Assembly (NCBI RefSeq): GCF_030373445.1
Contig: NZ_JAUCYU010000011.1
Location: forward strand, 1 to 64,000
Origin: Roseovarius sp.
GTDB lineage: Bacteria > Pseudomonadota > Alphaproteobacteria > Rhodobacterales > Rhodobacteraceae
Reading direction: 5' to 3'
Length of the DNA stretch: 64,000 nt
Shown: positions 18,229-26,894 of the stretch, one piece after another
Layout: each line of letters starts with the position of its first letter
How positions within the stretch are numbered: the first letter of the stretch is position 1
Made by a program: the position numbers and the translations under genes
The notes under the pieces: generated by a model
Told to the model about the DNA's origin: nothing
Database searches by the model: none
The model's input: the letters and a program-made list of their open reading frames with translations, nothing else

Positions 18229-18951
18229 TTGAAGAAGCAACCAGTTACCCTGGTGACGGGCGCGACCCGCGGCATCGGCGCAGCCACCGCGCAAATGCTG
18301 GCGGAGGCGGGTCATTGCGTCATCGGCACCGGCCGCAACCGTCCCGAGCATGCGCCCGGCCCGTTCTACGAGGTGGATTTCGCCGATCCGGACGCCACGG
18401 CGGCGGTGCTGGCGCGAATCGTCGAGGAGCACGAAGTCGATCACCTGGTGAACAACGCCGGCGTATCGCAGTCGCGAAGCCTGGAAGAGACAACCGTCGC
18501 CGACATGGACCTGCATTATGCCGTTAACCTTCGGGCCGCCGTGCAATGCACCCAGGCCGTCGTGCCGGGGATGAAGGGCAGGGGCCGCGGCCGGATCGTG
18601 AACATATCCAGCCGGGTCGTGCTGGGCCGGGCGGATCGCACACCCTATGCCGCCGCCAAGGCCGGGCTTCTGAGCCTGTCGCGCGGCTGGGCGCTGGAAC
18701 TGGCCGCCTTCGGGATCACGGTGAACACCATCGCGCCAGGGCCGGTGCGCACCGCGCTCTTCGACCGCAACCACCCGGAAGGGTCGGAGGCCTACGACAC
18801 CCTGCTGAAAACGGTGCCAGGCGGACGTTTCGGAACCCCGGACGAGGTCGCGGCGCCGATCGCCTTCCTGCTGACGGACGGCGCCGCCTACATCAACGGC
18901 CAGGTCATCTATGTCTGCGGCGGCGCCAGCGTCGGCGCGGCGCCGGTCTGA
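18229..18951 (+). CDS. Short-chain dehydrogenase/reductase (SDR)
   Basis: The 240-residue classical SDR has the nucleotide-binding motif TGATRGIG near the N-terminus, NNAG at about residue 80, and a catalytic Ser followed by YAAAK (VNISSRVVLGRADRTPYAAA). The closing segment INGQVIYVCGGASVG is typical of oxidoreductases acting on 3-oxoacyl or hydroxyacid substrates. TTG at 18229 is the likely start, since GGGAGGA lies 7 bases upstream; the GTG at 18214 would overlap that site. It is divergent from the IclR/TRAP unit and shares its operator region, so it probably reduces or oxidises an intermediate of the same pathway. Confidence 0.87.
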   Translation: MKKQPVTLVTGATRGIGAATAQMLAEAGHCVIGTGRNRPEHAPGPFYEVDFADPDATAAVLARIVEEHEVDHLVNNAGVSQSRSLEETTVADMDLHYAVNLRAAVQCTQAVVPGMKGRGRGRIVNISSRVVLGRADRTPYAAAKAGLLSLSRGWALELAAFGITVNTIAPGPVRTALFDRNHPEGSEAYDTLLKTVPGGRFGTPDEVAAPIAFLLTDGAAYINGQVIYVCGGASVGAAPV

Positions 18952-19135
18952 CCCGGCCCCGCCACCCGGCAAGGGCAACCGTCGCGGGCTGAGGCGGGGG
19001 CAAGATCGATCACGGGCTCATCGCTCCGACAACTCCCTTGCCCGTCCCGCGCGATGTCACGGCGCGACGTCCGGAAGGCGCCCGGCGAGACGGTGGGCCC
19101 GGGTTCATGGAGGTGGACAGCCGGCCGCCAGCGTA

Positions 19136-19145
19136 CCATAAATGG
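19136..19145. promoter_or_regulatory. Small palindrome before GntR gene
   Basis: CCATAAATGG is a perfect 10-base palindrome located 34 bases before the GntR ATG. It could be an autoregulatory site, but it is short and I found no second copy in the window. Confidence 0.3.
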
Positions 19146-19178
19146 CATCTCTGCGGATGGCTGACGAAAACATCGGGA

Positions 19179-19865
19179 ATGGAAGAGTTTCGGTTCGATA
19201 CGGCGCAACGGGATGGCGACACGATCGGAGATTTCGCCTACCGGCGCCTCCGGTCGCATATCGTCAACGGCCAGCTCCAACCCGGCCAGAAGCTGAAGCT
19301 CGACCACCTGCGCGATGTCTACGGCGCCAGCGTCACCACCCTGCGCGAAATCCTCAACCGCCTGGCGGTCGAGGAACTGGTCACGGCGGAAGGCCAGCGC
19401 GGCTTCCGCGTCTCCGGCGTCAGCGATGCCGAGCTCCATGACCTCGCCGATCTGCGCACGCTGCTGGAATCCCACGCCCTGCGCCAGTCCATCCGCCTTG
19501 GCGATCTCGACTGGGAAGCCGCCGTCGTCGCCGCCCATTACAAGCTCTCGGTGCTGGAAAGACGGCTGATGCAAGACCGCGAGTCCGTCGTCGAGCAATG
19601 GGTCGCCTGCGACTGGGGTTTTCACAACGCCACCATCTCGGCCTGCCGCCAGCCGGTTCTGATGCGCACCTACGCCTCTGTCTTCGACCGCTTCGCGCGC
19701 TACCACATGCTGGCGTTGAACTTCCGGGGCGAGGGCGTGTTCCGCGACCACGTGGCCTTGCGCGACCTCGTCATCGAACGCCGCGCCGACGAGGCGGTTG
19801 ACCTGCTCACCCGCCACATTCAAAGCGGGGTCGAGCATATCAAGTCCAGCGGCGGCTTCGGTTGA
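19179..19865 (+). CDS. GntR-family regulator (FadR/FCD subfamily)
   Basis: The 228-residue protein has a GntR winged helix-turn-helix at residues ~15-75 (RLRSHIVNGQLQPGQKLKLD and TTLREILNRLAVEELV) followed by an all-helical FCD effector domain in which FHNATISACRQPVL is conserved. The ATG at 19179 was chosen because upstream codons read as non-protein. It is convergent with the dehydroshikimate-forming gene set and separated from aroQ by only 4 bases, so it is a good candidate for control of the aroQ/TRAP/quiC region. FCD regulators commonly sense organic acids. The binding site is not certain; the palindrome at 23264-23287 is one possibility. Confidence 0.88.
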   Translation: MEEFRFDTAQRDGDTIGDFAYRRLRSHIVNGQLQPGQKLKLDHLRDVYGASVTTLREILNRLAVEELVTAEGQRGFRVSGVSDAELHDLADLRTLLESHALRQSIRLGDLDWEAAVVAAHYKLSVLERRLMQDRESVVEQWVACDWGFHNATISACRQPVLMRTYASVFDRFARYHMLALNFRGEGVFRDHVALRDLVIERRADEAVDLLTRHIQSGVEHIKSSGGFG

Positions 19866-19869
19866 TCCT

Positions 19870-20310
19870 TCAGCCCCGCGCCAGCTCCGCCAGCTTCCGA
19901 ACCGCGAACTCGTAGCCCCGGATTCCGAACCCCTCGATCTTGGCCGTCGCGGCCTTCGAGACATAGGACAGGTGCCGGAACGCGTCGCGCCGGAACAGCG
20001 GCGAAATATGCACCTCGATGATCGGCCCCTCGAAGATCAGCAGGCTGTCGAGAATGGCGATCGAGGTCGAGGTGAACCCCGCCGGGTTGATCAGGATCCC
20101 GGCCCGCGTCCCGCGCGCCTCCTTGATCCACTTCATGATCTCCGCCTCGCTGTCGCTCTGCCGGAAATCGATCTCGACGCCTTCCTCCTGCGCCGTCCGC
20201 CGGCACAGCGCCTCGACATCGTCAAGCGTGTCGTGCCCGTAAACCTCGGGCTGGCGCGTGCCCAGCATGTCGAGGTTGGGGCCATTGATGATCAGGATGG
20301 TGTCGGTCAT
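19870..20310 (-). CDS. aroQ: Type II 3-dehydroquinate dehydratase
   Basis: The 146-residue enzyme converts 3-dehydroquinate to 3-dehydroshikimate. The family motifs are complete: NGPNLDMLGTRQPEVYG at residues 9-25 with the catalytic tyrosine, INPAGFTSTSIAI in the middle, and HISPLFRRDAFRHLSY toward the C-terminus. Its place next to a TRAP transporter, a dehydroshikimate dehydratase and a shikimate dehydrogenase argues for a catabolic (quinate-degrading) paralogue rather than the biosynthetic copy. It is the last gene of the minus-strand unit, 15 bases after the TRAP large permease. Confidence 0.95.
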   Translation of the reverse strand: MTDTILIINGPNLDMLGTRQPEVYGHDTLDDVEALCRRTAQEEGVEIDFRQSDSEAEIMKWIKEARGTRAGILINPAGFTSTSIAILDSLLIFEGPIIEVHISPLFRRDAFRHLSYVSKAATAKIEGFGIRGYEFAVRKLAELARG

Positions 20311-20325
20311 CGGGGTCTCCGTATG

Positions 20326-21621
20326 TCAGCCCTTGTAGCCGTAAAGCCGCGGCAGCCAGAGCACGAGGTCTTCGAGGAAGGTGATCAGCCCCAGCCCGAC
20401 GATCATGATCGCAAGGAAGGGCAGCAGGTGCCGGATCGTCTCGCGGATCGGCGAGCGGGTGATCGAGCTGACCACGAACAGCAGCAAACCGTAGGGTGGC
20501 GTTGCCAGCCCGATCATCGTGTTCACCACCACGATCACCCCGAAATGCACCGGGTCCACCCCGAGCGCCACGGCGGTCGGCAGGAAGATCGGCACGATCA
20601 CCAGCAGGATCGCGTTGGCCTCCAGCAGGCAGCCCAGCACCAGCAGCAGCGCGTTGACCATCAGCAGGAAGGTGATGCGCGTGAGTTCCGTATCGCCGAG
20701 GAAATCGCGGATCACGTTCGGCACCTGCTCGATCGTCACCACGTAGTTGAAGGCCAGCGCCCCCGCGATCAGGAAGCCGACCCCGGCGGTCGACTTGGCG
20801 CTCTGCCGCACCGTCTCGTAGGCTTTCCGCAAGGACACCGAGCGGTAAAACACCGTCGACACGATGAAGGCATAAAGCGCGGCCAGCGCGGCGGCCTCCG
20901 TGGGCGTGGTCACGCCCCCGTAGATCCCCACCAGAAGGATCACCGGCATCAGCAGCGCCGGCACCGCGCGCAGGGTGATCCCCGGCAGCTCGCGCATCGG
21001 CACCGGCTCTTCCACCGGGTAGTCGTGGATGCGCGCCTGCCAGCTGTTCATCGCCATCAGCAGAACGCCCAGGATCAGCCCGGGCGCGACACCGCCCAGG
21101 AACAGGAACCCGATCGACGTGTCCGACACCAGCGCGAACAGCACCATCGGGATCGACGGCGGAATGATCGGCCCGATGATCGCCGAGGCAGCGGTGATGG
21201 CCCCGGCATAGGAGCCCGGGTATTTCCCGTCCTTCGTCATCAGGTTGATGATGATCCGCCCCATGCCCACCGCATCGGCGATGGCCGACCCGGACATGCC
21301 CGAGAAGATCAGCGAGGACACCACGTTCACGTGCCCCAGCCCCCCGCGGAACCGCCCCACCAGCGCCCGGCAGAAATCCAGCAGCTTGTCCGACAGCGAG
21401 CCGACATTCATCAGGTCGGCGGCGAAGATGAACAGCGGAATCGCCAGCAGCACGTAAGACCCGTAAAGCCCGGTCAGCATCTGCTCGAAGGCAATCGACA
21501 TGTCCTGCCCCTGCAACAGCAGGTAGAACACCGAACTTGCCAGCATCGCGTGCCCGATCGGCAGGCCGACCAGCGCGGTGGCGATGATCATGGCGACGGT
21601 CGCGCCGAACTCCCAGCTCAT
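20326..21621 (-). CDS. TRAP transporter large permease, DctM-like
   Basis: The 431-residue integral membrane subunit has about 12 hydrophobic segments and the TRAP-family patches SGMSGSAIADAVGMGRI and IGPIIPPSIPMVLF in the first half and TPPYGLLLFV near the end. The true start is the ATG at 21621, which overlaps the stop of the DctQ-like gene (ATGA); upstream in-frame codons are a shadow of that gene. With the DctP- and DctQ-like neighbours it forms a three-part TRAP importer, probably for shikimate, quinate or a related acid given the flanking enzymes. Confidence 0.93.
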   Translation of the reverse strand: MSWEFGATVAMIIATALVGLPIGHAMLASSVFYLLLQGQDMSIAFEQMLTGLYGSYVLLAIPLFIFAADLMNVGSLSDKLLDFCRALVGRFRGGLGHVNVVSSLIFSGMSGSAIADAVGMGRIIINLMTKDGKYPGSYAGAITAASAIIGPIIPPSIPMVLFALVSDTSIGFLFLGGVAPGLILGVLLMAMNSWQARIHDYPVEEPVPMRELPGITLRAVPALLMPVILLVGIYGGVTTPTEAAALAALYAFIVSTVFYRSVSLRKAYETVRQSAKSTAGVGFLIAGALAFNYVVTIEQVPNVIRDFLGDTELTRITFLLMVNALLLVLGCLLEANAILLVIVPIFLPTAVALGVDPVHFGVIVVVNTMIGLATPPYGLLLFVVSSITRSPIRETIRHLLPFLAIMIVGLGLITFLEDLVLWLPRLYGYKG

Positions 21622-22142
21622 GCCTCGCCATCCTCGCGGCTGGCCGCCTCGGCGGCGGTGGCGGGCGCATCCTGGCCCTTGGCGGTGGTCCAGAGGATCC
21701 ACAGGTACCGCAGGATCGACGCGACCGAGAAGATCAGCGCGATGGAATAGACCCAGTTGAACGGAATATCGAGGTAAGAGGTTTCCTGGATCTTCATGAA
21801 GGTCACGAAATCCCACAGCGCGGGCAGGGACCACATGTAGATCCCCACGAGGAAGACCGAGAAGATCATCCGGAACCAGCGCCGGACCGACGGCCTGACA
21901 CTGCCATAGACGATGTCGAAGCGGATCTCGTCAGCCTCGGTCGCCGAGACCGACTGCCCCCATAACAGGATCCACAGCCAGGCGATCACGCAGACCTCGA
22001 CGGTCCAGCCCACCGGGCTGTCCATCACGTAGCGCATGAAGACCTGGATGATGAAGCAGACGAACATCGCCGCCAGAAGGATGGCGGGCACCGCGTCGGC
22101 CAGTTGGCGCGCGTGTTTCACAAGGCGGGAAGACGTGGTCAA
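21618..22142 (-). CDS. TRAP transporter small permease, DctQ-like
   Basis: The 174-residue protein has four predicted membrane helices and the DctQ-like segments FMRYVMDSPVGWTVEVCVIA and WLWILLWGQSV. It links the DctM-like channel to the rest of the TRAP complex. It overlaps the DctM-like gene by four bases and follows the DctP-like gene after a 72-base gap with a small GC-rich hairpin. The C-terminal Ala/Glu-rich tail is cytoplasmic by prediction. Confidence 0.9.
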   Translation of the reverse strand: MTTSSRLVKHARQLADAVPAILLAAMFVCFIIQVFMRYVMDSPVGWTVEVCVIAWLWILLWGQSVSATEADEIRFDIVYGSVRPSVRRWFRMIFSVFLVGIYMWSLPALWDFVTFMKIQETSYLDIPFNWVYSIALIFSVASILRYLWILWTTAKGQDAPATAAEAASREDGEA

Positions 22143-22214
22143 TTTCGGCCCCCGGCGGCGCCGGGCCCGCGTATCCCGCAGGTCCGGCGCCGTGGTTGGA
22201 TTGAGGTGCGGCGC

Positions 22215-23207
22215 TTACTCGGCCAGCGCGTTGATCGCGTCCAGCATACCCTCGGGCCAGCTCGCGGCGAACTCGGATTCGAGGTATTTCTGCTGCGCAT
22301 ATTCACGGAACGCGTCGCGGTCCGGCTCGTAGACCTTCAGCCCCTCGTCCTTGAAGAACTGCACAAGCTCGGCCTCGCGGTCGAGGTGGCGCTGCGTGCT
22401 CTCGGCAATCGCCTCGTCCACCGCGGCTTGCAGCGTCTCCTGCTGCTCGGCCGAAAGCTCGTTCCACAGCTCGGCGCTGATCGCCAGAACGTCGAAGCCG
22501 ATCAGGTGATTGGTCAGCACGATCTGGCTCGTCACCTCGTAGAACTTCATGTTGTAGTCGTTGGGCAGCGGGTTGTCCTGCCCGTCGATCGCCCCGGTCT
22601 GCAGCGCGGTATAGACCTCCGCATAGGCCAGCGGCGTCGGGTTGGCACCGATCGCCTCGCCCAGGAACTGCCAGGCGTCGCCACCCGGCATCCGCATGGT
22701 GATCCCGTTCAGGTCCTCCGGCGTCTGCACCTCGATATCCGGTGCAAGGTTCACTTGCCGCGCGCCGAAATAGACCGGCGCCAGCACGTGAATGCCCGCC
22801 TCCTCGGCCATGTCGGTAAGCTGCTTGCCGACATCGCTGTCGAACGTGGCCTTCAGGTGATCGGCATCGCTGAACAGGTAGGCCGAGGTCACGATCGACC
22901 ATTCGGGGATCTGCTCGGCAATGGTCTGGGGCGCGATCAGCCCCATCTCGAGGTTGCCGCGCTGGATGGCGGTCATCTCGGTGCCCTGCGCCACGAGGGT
23001 CGCGCCGTTGAACACCTGCATGTCGAACGTGTCCGACACCGCTTCGGCGATCTTGGCGAAGGCCTCGGCGCGGATGTCGTTGTCCGACACGACCGAGGAC
23101 AGGCGCAGCGTGGGTTTCTCCTGCGCAAGGGCCGTGCCCGGCACGGCCAGCGCGGCCGTGGCGGAAAGCGCGACCGCAAGCGCGGTGCGGCGGGTGAAGT
23201 TGGTCAT
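22215..23207 (-). CDS. TRAP substrate-binding protein, DctP-like
   Basis: The 330-residue periplasmic receptor has a signal peptide (MTNFTRRTALAVALS, with cleavage near GTALA-QEK) and the DctP fold. The segment LNGITMRMPGG contains the conserved arginine that usually binds the substrate carboxylate, and DGQDNPLP is the second family hallmark. The ATG at 23207 has GGAGG upstream. The adjacent aroQ, quiC-like and aroE-like genes make shikimate/quinate-type hydroaromatic acids the likely ligands. The palindrome at 23264-23287 lies 57 bases upstream and may control it separately from quiC. Confidence 0.92.
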   Translation of the reverse strand: MTNFTRRTALAVALSATAALAVPGTALAQEKPTLRLSSVVSDNDIRAEAFAKIAEAVSDTFDMQVFNGATLVAQGTEMTAIQRGNLEMGLIAPQTIAEQIPEWSIVTSAYLFSDADHLKATFDSDVGKQLTDMAEEAGIHVLAPVYFGARQVNLAPDIEVQTPEDLNGITMRMPGGDAWQFLGEAIGANPTPLAYAEVYTALQTGAIDGQDNPLPNDYNMKFYEVTSQIVLTNHLIGFDVLAISAELWNELSAEQQETLQAAVDEAIAESTQRHLDREAELVQFFKDEGLKVYEPDRDAFREYAQQKYLESEFAASWPEGMLDAINALAE

Positions 23208-23263
23208 TGGTTTCCTCCCTTCGTTGATGTCACCGGGAACCGGTGGGCTCGTCGTCAATTTTA

Positions 23264-23287
23264 TAGGACATTTTTCATAATGTCCTA
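23264..23287. promoter_or_regulatory. Long inverted repeat before DctP gene
   Basis: TAGGACATT-N6-AATGTCCTA has perfect 9-base arms with a 6-base A/T-rich spacer. It overlaps the stop codon of the quiC-like gene and lies upstream of the DctP-like start. The stem is AT-rich, so an operator is more likely than a terminator. The size fits a GntR- or TetR-type dimer; both kinds of regulator flank this cluster. Confidence 0.65.
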
Positions 23288-25177
23288 CGTATTCTGCATG
23301 GCGGGCATGCCTTTCGGCGGCTGCAACCGTTTCAGGGCAGCAATGCGGAACGGCGCGTTGGGCGCGCCATAGCCCGCGTATCCGCCCCGCCGCTCGACGA
23401 TCTCGAAGAACATCTGCCCGGCGAACGGTTTCGAATAGAGCTGGAAGAACTCCCCCTGCTCATCCGCGTCGTAAAGGATGCTCGCAGCCCGCATCCGCTC
23501 CAGCATCCCCGGCTCAAGGTCGAACCGGGCCGCGAGGTCGTCGAAATAGTTGGGCGACAGCGGCAGCGCCTCGAACCCCTTCGCCTTCAACGCCTCGGCG
23601 GTGGCAAAGATATCCTCCGTCGCCAGCGCCACGTGCTGGATCGTTGCGCCCAGCCCCTCGGCCAGGAACGACCCCGCCAGCGTCTTGTGCGTCTCGGCCC
23701 CGTTCAGCGTGATCCGCGCCTCGCCCCCCGGCGCGGCAATCGCCCGGCTCCGGATCAGCCCGTCCGGGTCGACCACGTCGACCATCGGCGCCTTCTGCAT
23801 GTCGAAAAGCGTGGTCCAGAAAAGTGACCACGACAGCATCTCGTCATAGCTCATCGTCTGCGCGATATGATCGACCCGTGTCAGCCCGGCCTCAGCCGCG
23901 GCCTCGCCCTCGGGCAGGAACTCCACGTCCCACACCTCCGACAACGCGCCCTCGTCGATGAAATGCATCACGCTGCCGCCCAGGCCGCGAATGGCGGGGA
24001 TCGGCATCTCGCCGGGCCCCAGCGGCTGTGAAAACGGCTTCGCCCCCAGCGCCTCGGCCCGCGTCACCGTATCGCTGGCCGAGCTGACCGACAGCCCGAT
24101 ATCGCAGATCGTCGTGCCCCGCACGTTCCACGCATTCGCCGCATGGCCCGTCGTCTCGGCATTCAGCACGATCCGGATGCCGCCCTGCTGCCACAGCGTC
24201 ACCGCCTTCGACACGTGCCGCCCGGTGCGGCGGAACCCGAGGCTCCACAACAGCCCCTCAAGCTTCTCCAGACCCTCGCCCTGCGCGGCGAACTCGAGGA
24301 AGGCCGTGTCCCGCACGCTCACCGGCGCGGGCAGGGCGGGCATGTCCTGCTCCGCCTCCGGCTCCTGCCGCCGCACCTCGTCCATCAGCGAGATCAGCGA
24401 CCGGTAGCCATCCCGCGCGATCGTCTGCGGGCTGCCGCCCCGGAACTGGTCGTTGAATATCTCCAGGCTCACCGGCCCGGCATAGCCCGTCGCCATCACC
24501 GCCCGCATGAAGGCCGTCACTGCCAGGTCGCCCTCGCCGGGCATGTTCCGGAAATGCCGCGACCAGTAGAGCAGGTCCATGTCGATCAGCGGCGCATCGG
24601 CCAGCTGCACGAAGAAGATCCGGTCGCCGGGGATCCGCCGGATCGTCTCGGGGTCGATCCCCCGGGCCAGCGTGTGAAAACTGTCGAGGATCAGGCCGAC
24701 GTTCGGGTGGTCCGCCCGCCGCACGATCTCCCACGCGTCGCGGTGGTCGTTCACGTGCCGGCCCCAGGCCAGCGCCTCGTAGCCCACGCGCAGGCCGCGC
24801 TTCGCCGCCATCTCGCCAAGCGCGGCGAAATCCGCCGCCGCCCGGTCGATCCCGCCCAACGCCTCCGGATGCACCGACGAGCAGATCAGCATCAGCTCGC
24901 AGCCCAGCTCCTGCATCACGTCGAACTTCCGCTCCGCCCGCTCGAACGCCTTGGCGCGCAGCGCCTTGGGCAAGCCTTCGAAATCGCGGAACGGCTGGAA
25001 CAGCATCACCTCCAGCCCGCACTCCCGGATCCGCCGGCCCACGGCGGCGGGGCTGCGGATATCGGCGATGAAATCCTGCTCGAATATCTCGATGCCGGTG
25101 AACCCGGCCTCGGCAATCGCCTCGATCTTCTCCTCGAGGTTGCCCGAGATCGAAACGGTGGCGATCCCCGTCTTCAT
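23285..25177 (-). CDS. quiC: 3-dehydroshikimate dehydratase with HPPD-like C-terminal domain
   Basis: The 630-residue protein has two parts. Residues 1 to ~270 are an AP-endonuclease/xylose-isomerase-like TIM barrel with the metal-site segments YEALAW, LDSFHTLA and EIFNDQFR. Residues ~290-630 are a vicinal-oxygen-chelate domain pair like 4-hydroxyphenylpyruvate dioxygenase (VDHIAQTM, IQHVALATEDI, FFEIVERRGG). This fusion is known in QuiC1/QsuB enzymes, which dehydrate 3-dehydroshikimate to protocatechuate; the C-terminal part is thought to be structural or to have a separate activity. Its ATG overlaps the stop of the aroE-like gene (ATGA). It is the committing step that turns imported hydroaromatics into an aromatic. 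Confidence 0.88.
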   Translation of the reverse strand: MKTGIATVSISGNLEEKIEAIAEAGFTGIEIFEQDFIADIRSPAAVGRRIRECGLEVMLFQPFRDFEGLPKALRAKAFERAERKFDVMQELGCELMLICSSVHPEALGGIDRAAADFAALGEMAAKRGLRVGYEALAWGRHVNDHRDAWEIVRRADHPNVGLILDSFHTLARGIDPETIRRIPGDRIFFVQLADAPLIDMDLLYWSRHFRNMPGEGDLAVTAFMRAVMATGYAGPVSLEIFNDQFRGGSPQTIARDGYRSLISLMDEVRRQEPEAEQDMPALPAPVSVRDTAFLEFAAQGEGLEKLEGLLWSLGFRRTGRHVSKAVTLWQQGGIRIVLNAETTGHAANAWNVRGTTICDIGLSVSSASDTVTRAEALGAKPFSQPLGPGEMPIPAIRGLGGSVMHFIDEGALSEVWDVEFLPEGEAAAEAGLTRVDHIAQTMSYDEMLSWSLFWTTLFDMQKAPMVDVVDPDGLIRSRAIAAPGGEARITLNGAETHKTLAGSFLAEGLGATIQHVALATEDIFATAEALKAKGFEALPLSPNYFDDLAARFDLEPGMLERMRAASILYDADEQGEFFQLYSKPFAGQMFFEIVERRGGYAGYGAPNAPFRIAALKRLQPPKGMPAMQNT

Positions 25178-26058
25178 GCCTGCTCCCCCTCGGGCGGCGC
25201 CAGCCGCTGAAACGTCTGCCGCATCCGGTCCGGGTCGGCCGTGCGCCCGGTGAACAGCTCGAAGGCCCGCACCGCCTGGAACACCGCCATGCCAGCCCCG
25301 CTCAGCACCCGGCACCCCGTGCCGCGCGCCGCCTTCAGCAACTCGGTCTCCAGTGGGAAATAGACGATATCGGCCACCCAGTGCCGCGGTTGAAGCAGGG
25401 CAGGGGAGACCGGCGTGCCCGGCAGCTTCGCCATGCCGACAGGCGTGGCATTGACGATCCCGTCCGCCAGGCCCACCGCCCGCGGCACGTCTTCCACCGC
25501 CTCGGCGGGCATCCCGATTGCCCCGGCCAGCGCCGCCGCCGCGCCGGGGCGGGTATCCGCGATCATCAGCCGGTTCACCCCCAGGTCGGCCAGTGCGAAC
25601 CCCACCGCCGCGCCCGCGCCCCCGGCGCCCAGCAACAGCACCCGGTCCATCGCCGCGCTCTGCAGCCCGCGCCTCACGCTTTCGGAGAACCCCCGGAAAT
25701 CGGTGTTGTGCCCGAACCGCCCGCCATCGCGGAACACCACCGTGTTCACCGCGCCGATCCGTTCGGCCGCCTCCGACACGCCATCGAGATGGTCCATGAC
25801 GGCCTGCTTGTAGGGAAAGGTGACATTGAGCCCGGCAAACCCGTCCGCCTCGGCCCGGTCGAGGATCGCGGCAAGGTCGTCCCCGGCCCCCGCATCGCTG
25901 TCAAGCAGGACATACCGGCAGCGCAGCCCGTGCGCCGCGGCCTCGGCCTCGTGCATGGCCGGCGTCCGCGACAGCTGGATGCCACGGCCCACCAGCCCCA
26001 GTCGCAGCATCGGCTGGTCCGTCTCCGGGCGTCCGTCCTGTGAACCGTCGAGATGCAT
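25174..26058 (-). CDS. aroE: Shikimate dehydrogenase family protein
   Basis: The 294-residue enzyme would interconvert shikimate (or quinate) and the 3-dehydro acid. The substrate-binding segment GRGIQLSRTPAMHEAEA is at the N-terminus, the catalytic lysine is in NVTFPYKQAV, and the dinucleotide motif GAGGAGAAVGFAL is in the middle. The start motif differs from the typical SxSP pattern (here LSRTP), as seen in catabolic paralogues such as QuiA/YdiB-like proteins. The ATG at 26058 is not strongly placed relative to GGGAGG; a GTG 27 bases upstream is possible. It is first in the minus-strand unit, so oxidation, dehydration and transport are coexpressed. Confidence 0.85.
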   Translation of the reverse strand: MHLDGSQDGRPETDQPMLRLGLVGRGIQLSRTPAMHEAEAAAHGLRCRYVLLDSDAGAGDDLAAILDRAEADGFAGLNVTFPYKQAVMDHLDGVSEAAERIGAVNTVVFRDGGRFGHNTDFRGFSESVRRGLQSAAMDRVLLLGAGGAGAAVGFALADLGVNRLMIADTRPGAAAALAGAIGMPAEAVEDVPRAVGLADGIVNATPVGMAKLPGTPVSPALLQPRHWVADIVYFPLETELLKAARGTGCRVLSGAGMAVFQAVRAFELFTGRTADPDRMRQTFQRLAPPEGEQA

Positions 26059-26099
26059 GGGCGCGTGGACCTCCCCTTCCACGACTCTCCCCGGCAAAA

Positions 26100-26115
26100 T
26101 GTTCCGGACGGTACA
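26100..26115. promoter_or_regulatory. Imperfect palindrome, probable TetR operator
   Basis: TGTTCCGGACGGTACA matches its own complement at 12 of 16 positions (TGT-n-CCG-nn-CGG-n-ACA). It lies in the 125-base divergent gap between the aroE-like and TetR genes; further GTACA/TGTAC half-sites follow at 26111-26115 and 26132-26136. Confidence 0.5.
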
Positions 26116-26183
26116 ATTCGTCAAGCAAAAATGTACTGACTTGTTCATTTCGGGTGTGATATGCCTCCCGCGGGGAGGGGCGC

Positions 26184-26894
26184 ATGGCCTTGAAAACAGA
26201 GACCGAGCGGCGCAGCTGGCGCCAAGATCCCGAGGCGGTGAAGCGCGACATTCTCGCCGTGGCGCTGTCGGAGTTTGCCGAGAACGGCCTCTCCGGTGCC
26301 CGGGTCGAGACAATCGCCTCGCGCACCCGCACGTCGAAGCGGATGATCTACTACTATTTCACCGACAAGCTGGGCCTTTACACCGCGGCGCTGGAAGCCG
26401 CCTACATGAAGGTGCGGGAAGGCGAGGCCGCGCTCGACCTCGGCGGTCTGCCCCCGGCCCGGGCCCTGGCGCGGCTGGTGGCCTTCACCTTCGATCATCA
26501 CCGCCGCAACCCCGACTTCATCCGGATGGTCATGATCGAGAACATCCACAACGCCGAGAATCTCGTGGCCTCTCAGGTCATCCGGGACATGAACGTGGCG
26601 GCCATCGACAAGCTGGAAGACATTTGCAAGCGCGGGCAGGAGGACGGCACCTTCCGCCAGGGGCTCGATCCGGTGGCCCTGCACTGGCAGATCAGCGCGG
26701 CGAGCTTCTTCAACGTCTCCAACCGGCCGACCTTCAACGCCATATTCGGGCCGAACCTGTTCACCGGGACCGCGCAGGCGGACCTGCGCCGGCAGATCGT
26801 CGAAAGCGTGCTCGCCATCGCCCTGACCCCGCCGGCACTCACGGAAATCCGGGCCGAGATCGCCGGCACGGCCGCCCCCGGCCTCTCCGGCTGA
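26184..26894 (+). CDS. TetR-family transcriptional regulator
   Basis: The 236-residue protein has a TetR helix-turn-helix at residues ~20-66 (ILAVALSEFAENGLSGARVE and TSKRMIYYYFTDKLGLY) and a helical ligand domain with a family-typical segment DFIRMVMIENIHNAENL. It is divergent from the aroE/quiC/TRAP/aroQ unit, so it most likely represses that unit until a hydroaromatic acid or protocatechuate binds. The ATG at 26184 has GGGAGGGGC just before it. Confidence 0.9.
   Translation: MALKTETERRSWRQDPEAVKRDILAVALSEFAENGLSGARVETIASRTRTSKRMIYYYFTDKLGLYTAALEAAYMKVREGEAALDLGGLPPARALARLVAFTFDHHRRNPDFIRMVMIENIHNAENLVASQVIRDMNVAAIDKLEDICKRGQEDGTFRQGLDPVALHWQISAASFFNVSNRPTFNAIFGPNLFTGTAQADLRRQIVESVLAIALTPPALTEIRAEIAGTAAPGLSG

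Noticed and set aside
19798..21750. Plus-strand open frame of 650 codons opposite aroQ and the TRAP permease
   Set aside because: Its Arg/His/Gln-rich composition and the two well-defined genes on the other strand mark it as a shadow.
23264..23287. Reading the inverted repeat as a terminator of quiC
   Set aside because: The stem is AT-rich and lacks a U-tract, and it overlaps the stop codon itself; an operator is more likely.
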